A stretch of DNA of 64,000 nt from CAYRVX01 sp964427875. GTDB lineage: Bacteria; Planctomycetota; Phycisphaerae; SM23-33. The stretch covers positions 1 to 64,000 of the forward strand of contig CAYRVX010000002.1 of the NCBI GenBank assembly GCA_964427875.1, written 5' to 3'. Under the pieces are notes generated by a model. It was not told the DNA's origin. It ran no database searches and saw only the letters and a program-made list of their open reading frames with translations. Shown here piece after piece: positions 43,006 through 52,589 of this stretch. Each line of letters opens with the position of its first letter. Position 1 is the stretch's first letter. The translations under genes were made by a program, and so were the position numbers.

Positions 43006-46000
43006 CTATTTCGCCGCCGTCGCGACGGCGCCTTTGTCCTGAGGGGAAACCTTCACGGCATCGATCAACTGCTCCACGGTCACGCCGCGAGGCTTGATCG
43101 ACCTCGCGAGCATCCTGTGGGAGTTTGCAAGCTCGACGGGACCCAGGCCCAGCAGCTCCACTTGACGGAACAGCGATGACAGTCCGGCCATCAGCTCCAG
43201 CGCCTTTTTCTGATCGGCCTTGGCGGCCAGCCACTTGCGGTACCCCAGCGGGTCGAACTCGCCTTTATGCTCGCCCTTATATGCCGTGATGCTCTTGCCC
43301 AGCACGTCGCGGATCTGGGCGGCCAGGCTGATCCACGTCTTCCGCCCGGTCTTCGGGTCCACCTTCTGGCGCCAGTACAGGGCTCGATAGCTCATCAGCC
43401 CGTCCCGGCCCATCGTGCCCGGCAAGCGGTCGATCGAGGCCTTGTGCTGAGAAGGCGACGTGCTGCCGGGATCGGGCACCGGGTGACCGGCGGTGATCAC
43501 GTGAACGAACTCCGGCGTGTCCATGAAGAACCGCCGCCCGCACAGGAAGTCCACCAGTTCATCGTCGTTCGGGTCCTTCGTGAAGATGCCCAGGTGCCGG
43601 ACCAGGTCCTCCCTCTGCCCGGCGGGCACGCTGCTCTCCGTGGTCACATCCATTTCCGTGTCGGGCAGCGCGCTGGCCAACGCGGTCGCCAGGTCCCCGA
43701 TGGGGACCGGGAAGGTGCCGGACTCGACCTCGTCAAGCAGCCAGATCCCCGAGCCGTCGGGCGCAGGCGGCGACGGGGGCGCGAAGGTCAGAGGCCCGAA
43801 CGACTCCCACACCGGCGGAGCGGCTCCGCCGAAGTTCCCTCCCACCAGTGCGCCCTGCGCCCCGCCCGTGAGATTCGTCCCGACGCCACCCCACGGGCCG
43901 TTTGCGCTGCCGGGAACGTTGGGGATGAGGAGCGTTACGCCGGCAACAAAGTCCAGGTACGGGTCCCCGTAGATCTGGCCGGCGGCGTTGATGATCTTCA
44001 CGCGGCCGCGGTAGGGGTCGCCGAAGTTGCCGGCCTGGCGGTCCAGGAACGTCACCGTCGGGCTGCTTACCGTCAGGTTTCCCGCCGCGGTCAGGTCGCC
44101 GATCGTGGCCATCGTGGTCGCCCCGATGTACAGATGGCCCTGGCAGGTGAACTTCTCGTTCTGGCCCATTACGACGTTGCCGCCCACGAGCGTAACGGAC
44201 CGGCCCAAAGGCACCTTGCCCCAGATCGTCGCCACGCCCGGCACGACGGCCCGGGCGCCGGCAAGTGCTATCGTCCCGTCCGTGCCGGCTCCGGTGCCGA
44301 GGGCGTTGACGGTGATGTTCTGATTCTCCGAGGGATCGCCGAACACGATGACTTCGGCCGGCCGCCAGTAATGGGGATTGGTCGCCAGGGCGGGCACGCC
44401 CGGCAGCCACGCGTCGGCGCCGCCCGTGGGGATCGTGAGGGTCACGTTCCCGCCGTTTCCGCCCACCCCCGCGCCTGCGGCGTAGATGTCGGCCCGCACG
44501 ATGATCGAGCCGTCGTTGGTGGTGAGGTTCACATTGCCGGCGTTCAGCGCTCCCGCCGTGTTCAGGTTGTCCAGGATGGTCAGGTTGCCGGTGCCGTTCA
44601 CCAGCAGCGTCAGGTCGCCGCCGGCGGTGTCGATGCCGGTCACCGTGCCGCCCAGGCACGCGGGGATCGAGTCGGTCACGGGACCCACCGAGAAGCTGTC
44701 CGCGTCCGTGTACGTAAAGGTAACGCCCTCGGTGGGCACGCTCGCCGCCAGCACGTCCACGTCATTGGTGATGAGATTCAGCAGGACGGTATCCACGGCC
44801 ACGATGCCCAGCTCCTGCGCCGTGATCGCGCCCGGCCCGGCCTGGTCCACCGTGTCCGCCGAGTTGATTCGAACCGTGCCCACGCCGGCATCGATCGGGT
44901 TCGTGATGTTCACGAAGCCCGTTGCCGTCGCCGTCCGCAGGCACACGTCGCCGCCGTTGGTCACGATGCCGTCCAGGTCGTGCGCGCCGCCGCCCAGGCC
45001 GAAGCACTCCCCGGCGGAGTCCGCCACCGCGCCGACCGTCAGGTCGTCCGCGTCGCGGAAGAACATGCCCGAACCGGCGCCGGTCACCTCGACGCTGAGG
45101 GTGTCCACGTCATTGTTCGCCAACTCCAGCATCACCGTGTCCACCGACAGGATGCCCAGGCCCTGGGCCGTGATCGTGCCCGTGCCGGACTGGTCCACCG
45201 TGTCCGCCGAGTTGATCCGAACCGTGCCCGTCCCGGCCGCGATCGGGTTCGTGATGCTCAGGAAGCCCGCCGCTCCGGTCACCAGGCACACGTCGCCGTC
45301 GCTCGTCACGATGCCGTCCAGGTCGTGCGCGCCGCCGCCCAGGCCGAAGCACTCCCCGGNNNNNNNNNNNNNNNNNNNNNNNNNNNNNNNNNNNNNNNNN
45401 NNNNNNNNNNNNNNNNNNNNNNNNNNNNNNNNNNNNNNNNNNNNNNNNNNNNNNNNNNNGTCCGCCGAGTTGATCCGAACCGTGCCCGTCCCGGCCGCGA
45501 TCGGGTTCGTGATGTCCACGAAGCCCACCGCCGTCGCCGTCACCAGGCACACGTCGCCGTCGTTGGTCAGGATGCCGTCGGGGTTCACGGCCGGGCCGCC
45601 GTCCGGGTCCGTCATCGTGCCGGAGGCGACCGTCAGGTCGTCGGCGTCTTGGTAGGCGACGCCCTGCCCGGAGCCATTGACCTGCCCGGAGATCGTGGCG
45701 AGGTTGTTGCCGGCCTGACGCAGCGTGACCGCCTCCTCGGCGCTGAAGAGCAGGTTATCTGCGGACAGCGAGCCACCGGCCTGGTTGATGTGCCCGCGGT
45801 CGCCGTCGAGGGCCCCGTCACCGCCGGCGTGGCTTTCATGGTCCGCCCACATCACCACCGTGTGCGTGCCGGCGCCGCCCGTCGAGACCGCGCCGCTGGC
45901 CTGCTCGATGTCGTCGCCCGCGACGAACGCAAGGGTCGAGTCCGTGTCGCTGGTCAGCGTCACGTCCGCATCGATCGTCAGTACGTCGCCGGCCGTTGCG

Positions 46001-49000
46001 TCGTCGTCGCTGGCCTGGTAGGTGAAGCTGCCGTTATGCGTCGCCGGCAAGCTGATCGTCAACGGGCTGTTGGCCCGAATGAACCCGTCCACGGCCGAGT
46101 CGCCGTCCACCACGGCGTTGGTGCCATCCATCGTCAGCCCGCCGCCGCCAACGGCCAGGGCGCCGGTGTTCTCGATGTGAATCCCGCCGCTGGTGGTGTT
46201 GCGAACAGCGAGGTTGTTGACGTTCGTGTTCAGCGGGTCGCCGCTGGTGCCGATGCCGGTCGCCGCGTCGATCCGCAGGTCCGGGCCGACCAGCCGGGGC
46301 GTGGCGCCGACGTCCGCCACGCCGCCCGCCGAGGTGACGATGATCTCCCCGGTGCCGCTGATCGTTATCGCGCCGCTGTTCAGCGCGACATTGCCCGTAC
46401 TCGTGGTGATGTTGATCGCGCCGCCGGCACTCGTGATGCTCGGCTCGGTGTACGTCACGCCGGCACCGTCAACCAGTTGCAGGGAGAAGCAGTCAATGGT
46501 GATCGTGCCGTTGGTGCTCTGAATCAACACGTCGTCGATGGTCAGGTTCTCAGTATTGATGAACGTGATCGTTCCGGTGCCGCCCGTCTGGAGACGGGTA
46601 TCGTCGACGACGACCACGTCTCCGTTCAGGCCGTCAACGGTAATCGTACTGTCGTCCGGAGGGTTCCAGTCCCCGCTTACGTTGCCGCTGCCGTCCGGCA
46701 CGACTATCACGTCCCCTGTGGGCTGGATATACTTCTTGGCCGAGGGGGCCATGCGACTCGTATCGATCGTCCCGGCCGTGACCTCGACATAGTTGCTCGA
46801 CTGTCCCACGTCGCCGTTGTTTCCCTCAGTGTCGAAAACCACGGTGCTCCCCGTGACGTCGGTAGCGTCGGCAGGCGCGGAGCCGTCCAGGATGTCGTTG
46901 TTGCTGCCTGTTGTCTCAAGCCACACGGTCCCGCCCCCGGCGCCAGTTGCGTTCGTCAGCGTCAGGTCCCCGGCGCAGATCACGGTGACGTCCCCGTTGC
47001 TGGTCACGATGCCGACCAGGTCCTTGCCGAAGAACCCGCCCACGTCGGCAACGGTGCCGATGGACAGGTCGCCGGTGTCGGTGAGCTGCACGGCCGCCGA
47101 GGCGGCGGTGCTTTCGGCCGCGAAGGTATCCACGTCGTTGCTCTGGGTCAGCGTGATGGCGCCGTTGGCCAGCACGCCCAGCGCCCCGGTCGTGATCGTG
47201 CCGCTCTGCGTTACGGCCGCCCCCGCGTTGATCCGAACGGTCCCGGTGGTCCCGTCCACCGTGACCCCGGCCGCCCCGATCGCCAGGCCCTCCGTCGAGC
47301 CGATGTGCAGGTCGCCGCCGAACTCCGAGCCGCCCTGCGTGTCCAGGTGGACGGTGACCGTGTCGCTGCCCCCGCCGGCGCCGCCGGTGTTGATCGTCAG
47401 CGAGCCCGTCGGATTGATGAACGTCACCGTCTCGCTGACGCCGCTGGTGATCTCGGAGATGTTGTTGTCGGCCGTGGTCTCATCCCCGACCACGATCGTG
47501 TCCGGGCTGTTGTTGACGAACGTGAAGACGCGGTGCGTCGGCGAGAGGTTGTCGACGATCGGCTCCAGGCCGGTGTAGGTGATCGTGTCCGAGCCGGTCA
47601 CGTCGATGTCGCCGGTGGTGGCGGTCTTCAACGTGTGCGTCACCGTGTCGGGCGAGCTGCCCTGGAGCGTGAGCGAGTCGCTTAAGGCCTGCCCGCCGCC
47701 GTTGAACGTCAGCCCGCCGGCGGCGATCGGATTCCCGCCGGAGAAGTCAACGGTCAGCGTGTCGTCGTTCGAGCCGCCGTTGAGGACGTTCATGTTGCCG
47801 AAGTCCAGCGTGCGCCCGCCGGTGGTGTACTGGTCCGTGCCGTCCACGTCCCACGCCGCGGCGGAGTTGATGCCGCTCAGCGAGTCCGTCGTCGTCGCGG
47901 AGCCGCCGACCGCCCCGTCGATGTTGGAGAAGCCGCCGGTGATGGACCCCTCGGTCCCGTCGAACCCGTCGGTGGTGCCGGCGGCCTGTAGCACGACGGC
48001 CTGGGGCGTTGCGTAATCGGCCCAGTCGAGCGTGTCCGTGCCGCCGGCGCCGTCGATGGCCCCGCCGACCGTCGCGGTGCCGGCGAAGTCGAACGTGTCG
48101 GCGCCCGCGTTGCCCGTGAGGTCCTCGATGTTCGAGAACGTCAGCACGTTCGCCCCGCTCGTGTAGCTGTTCGTCGCGCCGATGGCCCAGGTCGCGGTCG
48201 CATTGATGCCCGTCAGCGAGTCGCCCGTCGCCGACGCGCTGCCGATCACCGCGTCGATGTTGTCGAACGTGCCGCCGATCGACGTCTCGTCCCCGGCGAA
48301 GCCGTCGCTGCCGCCCGCGTGCGACAGCGTCACCGCTCGCGAAGTGGTGTAGTCCGCGAAGTCCAGCGTGTCCGTGCCCGCGCCGCCGTCGATGCTCCCG
48401 GCGATCGTCACGTCATGCGCGAAGTCGAACGTGTCCGCCCCGCCGCCGCCCGTGAGGTCCTCGAAGTTCGAGAACGTCAGCGTGCGGGCCCCGCTCGTGT
48501 AGGTCTCGTCGGCCCCGCCGTCGAGGGTCCACGACGCGGTCCCGTCCAGGCCCTTCAGCGAATCGCCCGCCGCCGTCGGGCCGACGACCACATTGATGTT
48601 GTCGAACGTGCCGGTGATCAAGGTGCTGCCGGCCAGGCCGTTGCTCGTGCCCGCCCCCGACAGCGTGACGCTCTGACCCCCCGCGTAGTCCGCGAAGTCC
48701 AGCGTGTCGCTGTCGGCGCCGCCGTCGAGGTTCCCGGCGATCGCCCCGCCATCTGCGAAATCGAACGTGTCGGCGCCCGCGTCGCCGCCGGCCGTGCCGG
48801 TCAGCGCGCCGCCGTTGAAGTTGAACACGTCGTCGCCGCCCCCGCCGTTGAGGTTCGTGATGCTGCCGCCGGCCGGCAGGTTGAAGGTGTCGACGCCGCT
48901 GCCGCCGGTCAGCGTCTCCATGGTGGTCCAGTCGCTGCCCAGCGCAGCCACCGCGCCGCTGCCCGCTCCCGTGATGTCCCACGTCGTGCTGTCCGCCATC

Positions 49001-52000
49001 GCCAGCGTGTCGTTCCCGGTGCCGCCGTCGCAGGTGCCGTCGAAGGATGCGCCCGAGCCGATGTTGAACGTGTCATCCCCCGCCCCGCCGGAGATCGTCC
49101 CGGTCATCGTCCCGCCGTTCAGGTTGAAGACGTCGTTGCCGGCGTTGCCGTTGAAGTTCACGATGCTGCCCGTCCCGCTCAGCGTGAACGTGTCCACCCC
49201 GTCACCGCCGATGAGCGTCTCGATGCTCGAGAAGACCAGCGGGCCCGCGGAGCTCGTGTAGGTCTCGGTGATGCCGTTGATGTCCCACGCCCCCGCGCCC
49301 AAGGGCATCCCCGTCAGCGAGTCGCTGGCGGTACCGCCAACGATCACGTCGATGTTGTCGAACGTCCCGCCGATCGCCGCCTCTTTTCCGGCAAGGCCGT
49401 CGATCGAGCCGGCGTCCGACAGCGTTATCGCGCGCGGCGTCGTGTAGTCCCCGAAGTCCAGCGTGTCCGTGCCCGCCCCGCCGTCCACGTTGCCTCCGAC
49501 CGTCACGGCGTTGGCGAAGTCAATCAAGTCGTCGCCGGCGTCGCCGCTGATGTTCCCGTTGACCGTCCCGGCACTGAGGTCGAAGTCGTCGTTGCCGCCG
49601 CCGCCGTTGAGGTTCGTGATGACGCCCAGCGGGCCCATGATGAACGTGTCGCCCCCCGTGCCGCCCGTGAGCGTCTCCATGCCGCTCCAACCGCCAGTCA
49701 CGCCGGTTACGGTGCCGCTCTGGGGCCCCGAGATGCCCCAGGCTCTCCCGTCCATCATGACGAGCGTGTCGTTCGTGCCCGCGCCGCCGTCGATCGCGCC
49801 GCTGATTATCATCCCGCTGGCGAGGTTGACCGTGTCGTCGCCGCCGTCGCCGTTGACGTCGAGCGTCCCGCCGAACCCGCTGTCGATGCCATTGAGGTTG
49901 ACCGTCGTGTTCCCCGGCCCGGCGTTGATTGTCAGCGTCCCGGTCGGAACGGTGAACGTGACGGTCTCACTGGCCGCGCTGGAGATGGCCGAGATGTTGT
50001 CTCCCACCCCGCCGGCCTCGGCCAGCGTGATCGTCGCGGGCGACCCGGTGAACGTGAAGACACGGTTCGTCGGCGAGAGGTTGTCGGTGATCGGCTCCAG
50101 GCCGGTGTAGTTGATCGCCTCCCCGTCCACGTCGACGCTGCCGTCGTTGGCGTTGGCGAGCGTGTGGGTCACCGTGGTCGGCGAGAGGTTCTGAAGGACC
50201 ATCGAATCGCCGGAGGTCTCGGTTTGGCCGTTGAAGGTGACGCCGCCGTCGGGCAGTTGGGCGCCGCCGCTGAAGTCCACGGTCAGCGTGTCGTCTCCCG
50301 CGCCGGCGTTGATGGTGATCGAGCCGGCCTGCCCGGCCGCAGCCGACGTGACCTGGTAGGCGTCGCCGCCCGTCAGCCCGGTGACCGTGACGGCCGAACC
50401 GTCGATCTTGGCGTTGACGACAAGGGTCACGCCGGCGTCGTCGGACTGGATGTTGTACGCCGCCGGCGAGGCGCTGCCGGTGAACTGCGTGTTTGCCGGG
50501 AGCGTCGCGTCCGTGATGGCGGCGTCCTGCCGGAGGGTGAACGTGCCCGGCGCCGCGGCGCCGGCGGCGTCCTCGAACGTCGGGTTGTTGGTCGTCGCGT
50601 CCACCGCGGCGGTCGCGCTGCCGCCGTCGTTGCCGGCACGCAGCGAGATGCTGTCGGCCGTGAGCGTCACGGCAGCGCCGAAGCCGAGGTTGCCCGACCC
50701 GTCGTTGCCGGACGCGATGCTCATCGCTGCGGCCCCGGAGTCGATGTTCGCCCCGACGGTGACCGCCCCGGAATGATCGATCGTCACGGTGCCGCCGGCG
50801 GTGGTGATGGCCCCGCCGGTGTTGTCGAAGGTCGTGCCCTGCGTGCTCAGCACAAGCGTGCCGGTGGCCTGGAGGTTCTCCACGTTCGCCGCGATGACCA
50901 CGCCGTTGGTGGCATCGAGGTCCAGCGTGAACTGGTCGCCGGCGTTGTCGGAGGCACTGACGTTGATCAACGCGTTGACCGTGATGGAGTCGTTGGCGGT
51001 CAGCGTCAGCGACGACGACGTCGCCCCCACGTGCGTCCCGAGGTCCACGTCGATCTGGTTCGACACCACGATGGTGCCCGAGTTGGCGTGCCCGCTTGCC
51101 GTGGTGACCGTGACCGCCCCGCCGTTCGTCGCGAGCACCGCCTCGATGGCCGAGATCTGAACGTTGCCGGTGGCCGGGTCACTTACGGGTGCCCAGTCGG
51201 GGTCGCCGGCCATGTCGGCCGTCGCCGCGTCGCTCAGCGTCACGTTGGTCGGGTCCAGCAGCCACATGCCGCCGCTGCCGGCCGGAGCGGACGTGTCGAC
51301 GAAGGCCGGACTCTCGACGAAGAGGAGATTCTCCCCGGAGGTCTCGACGAACCCTCCGTCGCCTCCGGCGGCGCCTCCCCTGGCCGTGATCGTGCCGAAG
51401 AACCCGGTGATCCCGTCGGCCCAGACGATCACCTTTCCGCCGTCGCCCGCGGCGGTGGCGTCGGCCTTGATAGTGGTGTCGGCGTCCACGACCGTCCGCC
51501 GGGCGTTCTGCACGTCGGGATTCGCGCCCTGGAAGTCGCCGCCGACGAGGACCTCGCCCCCGCCGTCGGCGCCGGAGGCGTCGATGTCGGCGCCCTTCAG
51601 GGCGACCTTCTCGCCGAGGACCTTGACGTCGCCGCCCTTGCCGCCGGGCGACCTGTCGGAAGCGTCGATGGAGCCCGAGACCTCGGTCACGCCGGCCTGG
51701 CCTTCGACGGTGACGTCCTTGGCCTTGATGGCCCCGGCGCTCCGCGCGGCGATGGAGAACATGTCGCCGGCGCCCAGCAGGACGGTGCCCTTGCCGGCAT
51801 CAATGGAACCGGTGTTCTCGACGCCCGGTTTCTCGGCGGCCGTCTCGGCGGAGCCTTCGAGCTTGACCATCACGTGGCCGCCGACCTCCTCGGTCAGGAG
51901 CACGTCCTTGCCGGCGACCATGGTGACCAGGCCGTTTTCGGCCACGATGGAGCCGTGGTTCTCGACGTGGCGGCCGATCAGGTTCACCGTGTCGCCGACG

Positions 52001-52503
52001 ATGGTCCCGTAGTTGGCGACCGTGCCGGCGCAGTCGGTGAAGCGGTTGATGCCGGCGACGAAGTCGGCGTTGGAGATGCTGGAGGCGGCGGCGTAGATGC
52101 CGGCCACGTCCACCACCGAGCCCGGGCCGAAGATCACGCCGGCGCGGTTGATGAGGTAGACGATGCCGTTGGCGCGCAGCGCCCCGTCGATGCGCGTCGG
52201 CTCGGCGCTGCGGATGCGGTTCAGCACCGTGCTGGCAGCGCTGGGCTGGACGAACCGGACCGTCTCCGGCCGGGCGATGTTGAAGCTGGAGTAGTTGATG
52301 ATCGACCGGTTGCTGGCATGGATGGTCGTCGTGTTCCCGGCGCGCTCAAAGCTCACGTTTCCCCGGATCACGTGCTCGCCCTGGGGGCCGGCCACCGCCC
52401 ACGAGCCGAACAGGATCGCCAACAGCGCGCTGCCCAGCAGGACGCGCATCGCGACCTTCCCGACCGATCGAAGGTTTGCCGAGTGCCCTGACCTTGTCAT
52501 CAT
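43006..52503 (-). CDS. Giant two-partner secretion exoprotein (TpsA, filamentous haemagglutinin-like), contains an assembly gap
   Basis: About 3165 residues in one frame, interrupted by 100 N. A signal peptide (hydrophobic VLLGSALLAILFGSWAVAG) precedes the TPS haemagglutination domain with its typical strands (VSFERAGNTTTIHASNRSII, LRANGIVYLINRAGVIFGPG, TVANYGTIVGDTVNLIGRHV). The shaft is beta-helical and repetitive: four copies of a unit around DTLDFADYTTPRA and DSLTGI with GGxGxDTF turns, then the 116-codon repeats flanking the gap. The last about 230 residues are unlike the shaft and helical. The start at 52503 is chosen for GGAG 8 bases upstream and the signal peptide. It follows tpsB by 86 bases. 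Such proteins act in adhesion or contact; no CDI-type toxin end was recognised. Confidence 0.88.
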   Translation of the reverse strand: MMTRSGHSANLRSVGKVAMRVLLGSALLAILFGSWAVAGPQGEHVIRGNVSFERAGNTTTIHASNRSIINYSSFNIARPETVRFVQPSAASTVLNRIRSAEPTRIDGALRANGIVYLINRAGVIFGPGSVVDVAGIYAAASSISNADFVAGINRFTDCAGTVANYGTIVGDTVNLIGRHVENHGSIVAENGLVTMVAGKDVLLTEEVGGHVMVKLEGSAETAAEKPGVENTGSIDAGKGTVLLGAGDMFSIAARSAGAIKAKDVTVEGQAGVTEVSGSIDASDRSPGGKGGDVKVLGEKVALKGADIDASGADGGGEVLVGGDFQGANPDVQNARRTVVDADTTIKADATAAGDGGKVIVWADGITGFFGTITARGGAAGGDGGFVETSGENLLFVESPAFVDTSAPAGSGGMWLLDPTNVTLSDAATADMAGDPDWAPVSDPATGNVQISAIEAVLATNGGAVTVTTASGHANSGTIVVSNQIDVDLGTHVGATSSSLTLTANDSITVNALINVSASDNAGDQFTLDLDATNGVVIAANVENLQATGTLVLSTQGTTFDNTGGAITTAGGTVTIDHSGAVTVGANIDSGAAAMSIASGNDGSGNLGFGAAVTLTADSISLRAGNDGGSATAAVDATTNNPTFEDAAGAAAPGTFTLRQDAAITDATLPANTQFTGSASPAAYNIQSDDAGVTLVVNAKIDGSAVTVTGLTGGDAYQVTSAAAGQAGSITINAGAGDDTLTVDFSGGAQLPDGGVTFNGQTETSGDSMVLQNLSPTTVTHTLANANDGSVDVDGEAINYTGLEPITDNLSPTNRVFTFTGSPATITLAEAGGVGDNISAISSAASETVTFTVPTGTLTINAGPGNTTVNLNGIDSGFGGTLDVNGDGGDDTVNLASGMIISGAIDGGAGTNDTLVMMDGRAWGISGPQSGTVTGVTGGWSGMETLTGGTGGDTFIMGPLGVITNLNGGGGNDDFDLSAGTVNGNISGDAGDDLIDFANAVTVGGNVDGGAGTDTLDFGDYTTPRAITLSDAGSIDGLAGKEAAIGGTFDNIDVIVGGTASDSLTGMPLGAGAWDINGITETYTSSAGPLVFSSIETLIGGDGVDTFTLSGTGSIVNFNGNAGNDVFNLNGGTMTGTISGGAGDDTFNIGSGASFDGTCDGGTGNDTLAMADSTTWDITGAGSGAVAALGSDWTTMETLTGGSGVDTFNLPAGGSITNLNGGGGDDVFNFNGGALTGTAGGDAGADTFDFADGGAIAGNLDGGADSDTLDFADYAGGQSVTLSGAGTSNGLAGSTLITGTFDNINVVVGPTAAGDSLKGLDGTASWTLDGGADETYTSGARTLTFSNFEDLTGGGGADTFDFAHDVTIAGSIDGGAGTDTLDFADYTTSRAVTLSHAGGSDGFAGDETSIGGTFDNIDAVIGSASATGDSLTGINATATWAIGATNSYTSGANVLTFSNIEDLTGNAGADTFDFAGTATVGGAIDGAGGTDTLDWADYATPQAVVLQAAGTTDGFDGTEGSITGGFSNIDGAVGGSATTTDSLSGINSAAAWDVDGTDQYTTGGRTLDFGNMNVLNGGSNDDTLTVDFSGGNPIAAGGLTFNGGGQALSDSLTLQGSSPDTVTHTLKTATTGDIDVTGSDTITYTGLEPIVDNLSPTHRVFTFVNNSPDTIVVGDETTADNNISEITSGVSETVTFINPTGSLTINTGGAGGGSDTVTVHLDTQGGSEFGGDLHIGSTEGLAIGAAGVTVDGTTGTVRINAGAAVTQSGTITTGALGVLANGAITLTQSNDVDTFAAESTAASAAVQLTDTGDLSIGTVADVGGFFGKDLVGIVTSNGDVTVICAGDLTLTNATGAGGGTVWLETTGSNNDILDGSAPADATDVTGSTVVFDTEGNNGDVGQSSNYVEVTAGTIDTSRMAPSAKKYIQPTGDVIVVPDGSGNVSGDWNPPDDSTITVDGLNGDVVVVDDTRLQTGGTGTITFINTENLTIDDVLIQSTNGTITIDCFSLQLVDGAGVTYTEPSITSAGGAINITTSTGNVALNSGAITISGTGEIIVTSAGGVADVGATPRLVGPDLRIDAATGIGTSGDPLNTNVNNLAVRNTTSGGIHIENTGALAVGGGGLTMDGTNAVVDGDSAVDGFIRANSPLTISLPATHNGSFTYQASDDDATAGDVLTIDADVTLTSDTDSTLAFVAGDDIEQASGAVSTGGAGTHTVVMWADHESHAGGDGALDGDRGHINQAGGSLSADNLLFSAEEAVTLRQAGNNLATISGQVNGSGQGVAYQDADDLTVASGTMTDPDGGPAVNPDGILTNDGDVCLVTATAVGFVDITNPIAAGTGTVRINSADXXXXXXXXXXXXXXXXXXXXXXXXXXXXXXXXXXGECFGLGGGAHDLDGIVTSDGDVCLVTGAAGFLSITNPIAAGTGTVRINSADTVDQSGTGTITAQGLGILSVDTVMLELANNDVDTLSVEVTGAGSGMFFRDADDLTVGAVADSAGECFGLGGGAHDLDGIVTNGGDVCLRTATATGFVNITNPIDAGVGTVRINSADTVDQAGPGAITAQELGIVAVDTVLLNLITNDVDVLAASVPTEGVTFTYTDADSFSVGPVTDSIPACLGGTVTGIDTAGGDLTLLVNGTGNLTILDNLNTAGALNAGNVNLTTNDGSIIVRADIYAAGAGVGGNGGNVTLTIPTGGADAWLPGVPALATNPHYWRPAEVIVFGDPSENQNITVNALGTGAGTDGTIALAGARAVVPGVATIWGKVPLGRSVTLVGGNVVMGQNEKFTCQGHLYIGATTMATIGDLTAAGNLTVSSPTVTFLDRQAGNFGDPYRGRVKIINAAGQIYGDPYLDFVAGVTLLIPNVPGSANGPWGGVGTNLTGGAQGALVGGNFGGAAPPVWESFGPLTFAPPSPPAPDGSGIWLLDEVESGTFPVPIGDLATALASALPDTEMDVTTESSVPAGQREDLVRHLGIFTKDPNDDELVDFLCGRRFFMDTPEFVHVITAGHPVPDPGSTSPSQHKASIDRLPGTMGRDGLMSYRALYWRQKVDPKTGRKTWISLAAQIRDVLGKSITAYKGEHKGEFDPLGYRKWLAAKADQKKALELMAGLSSLFRQVELLGLGPVELANSHRMLARSIKPRGVTVEQLIDAVKVSPQDKGAVATAAK
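44854..45560. repeat. Tandem 345-348 base coding repeat with assembly gap
   Basis: Units beginning GTCCGCCGAGTTGAT occur at 44854, 45202 and 45460 on the plus strand. The first two start 348 bases apart (116 codons); a second shared landmark, ACTCCCCGG, recurs 345 bases apart (ending at 45014 and 45359). They encode modules with VRINSADTVDQ, TITAQGLGI and ITNPIAAG. The third unit starts only 258 bases after the second because it spans the N run. Confidence 0.85.
45360..45459. other. Assembly gap (100 N)
   Basis: Exactly 100 unknown bases inside the TpsA repeat array. The reading frame is the same on both sides. Comparison with the intact neighbouring unit suggests that about 187 bases are really missing, or more if whole units collapsed. 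Confidence 0.95.
47750..49500 (-). repeat. TpsA shaft repeats: four copies of a roughly 100-130 residue unit
   Basis: Four units in the exoprotein share DTLDFADYxTxRAVTL, GTFDNID, DSLTGI, a Trp-containing strand (AWDI, SWTL, TWAI, AWDV), YTSGA and a closing GGxGADTF turn. They are separated by variable Gly/Asp-rich stretches that look like weak calcium-binding RTX turns. Limits are approximate. Confidence 0.75.
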
Positions 52504-52589
52504 GACGTGTGCTCCCATGAAAAGCCGCACAGGTTTCGCGTTCCTTCTCGCCTTGTTGTTTCCGCCGTGCTCCGCTGGCCGTCGGCCGA

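Noticed and set aside
43006..43700. CDI-type toxin and immunity gene at the end of TpsA
   Set aside because: No VENN-like boundary, no recognisable toxin domain and no small immunity gene; the next gene is tssA.
47750..49500. RTX toxin interpretation of the GGxGxD turns in TpsA
   Set aside because: Turns are irregular and scattered in a TPS exoprotein; no RTX secretion signal or type I exporter is nearby.
43267..52491. Long plus-strand open frames (over 1300 codons each) opposite the TpsA gene
   Set aside because: They mirror a repetitive Gly/Asp/Thr-rich gene; composition (Arg, Val, Ala, His) is what antisense of such codons gives. The minus strand has the signal peptide and TPS domain.
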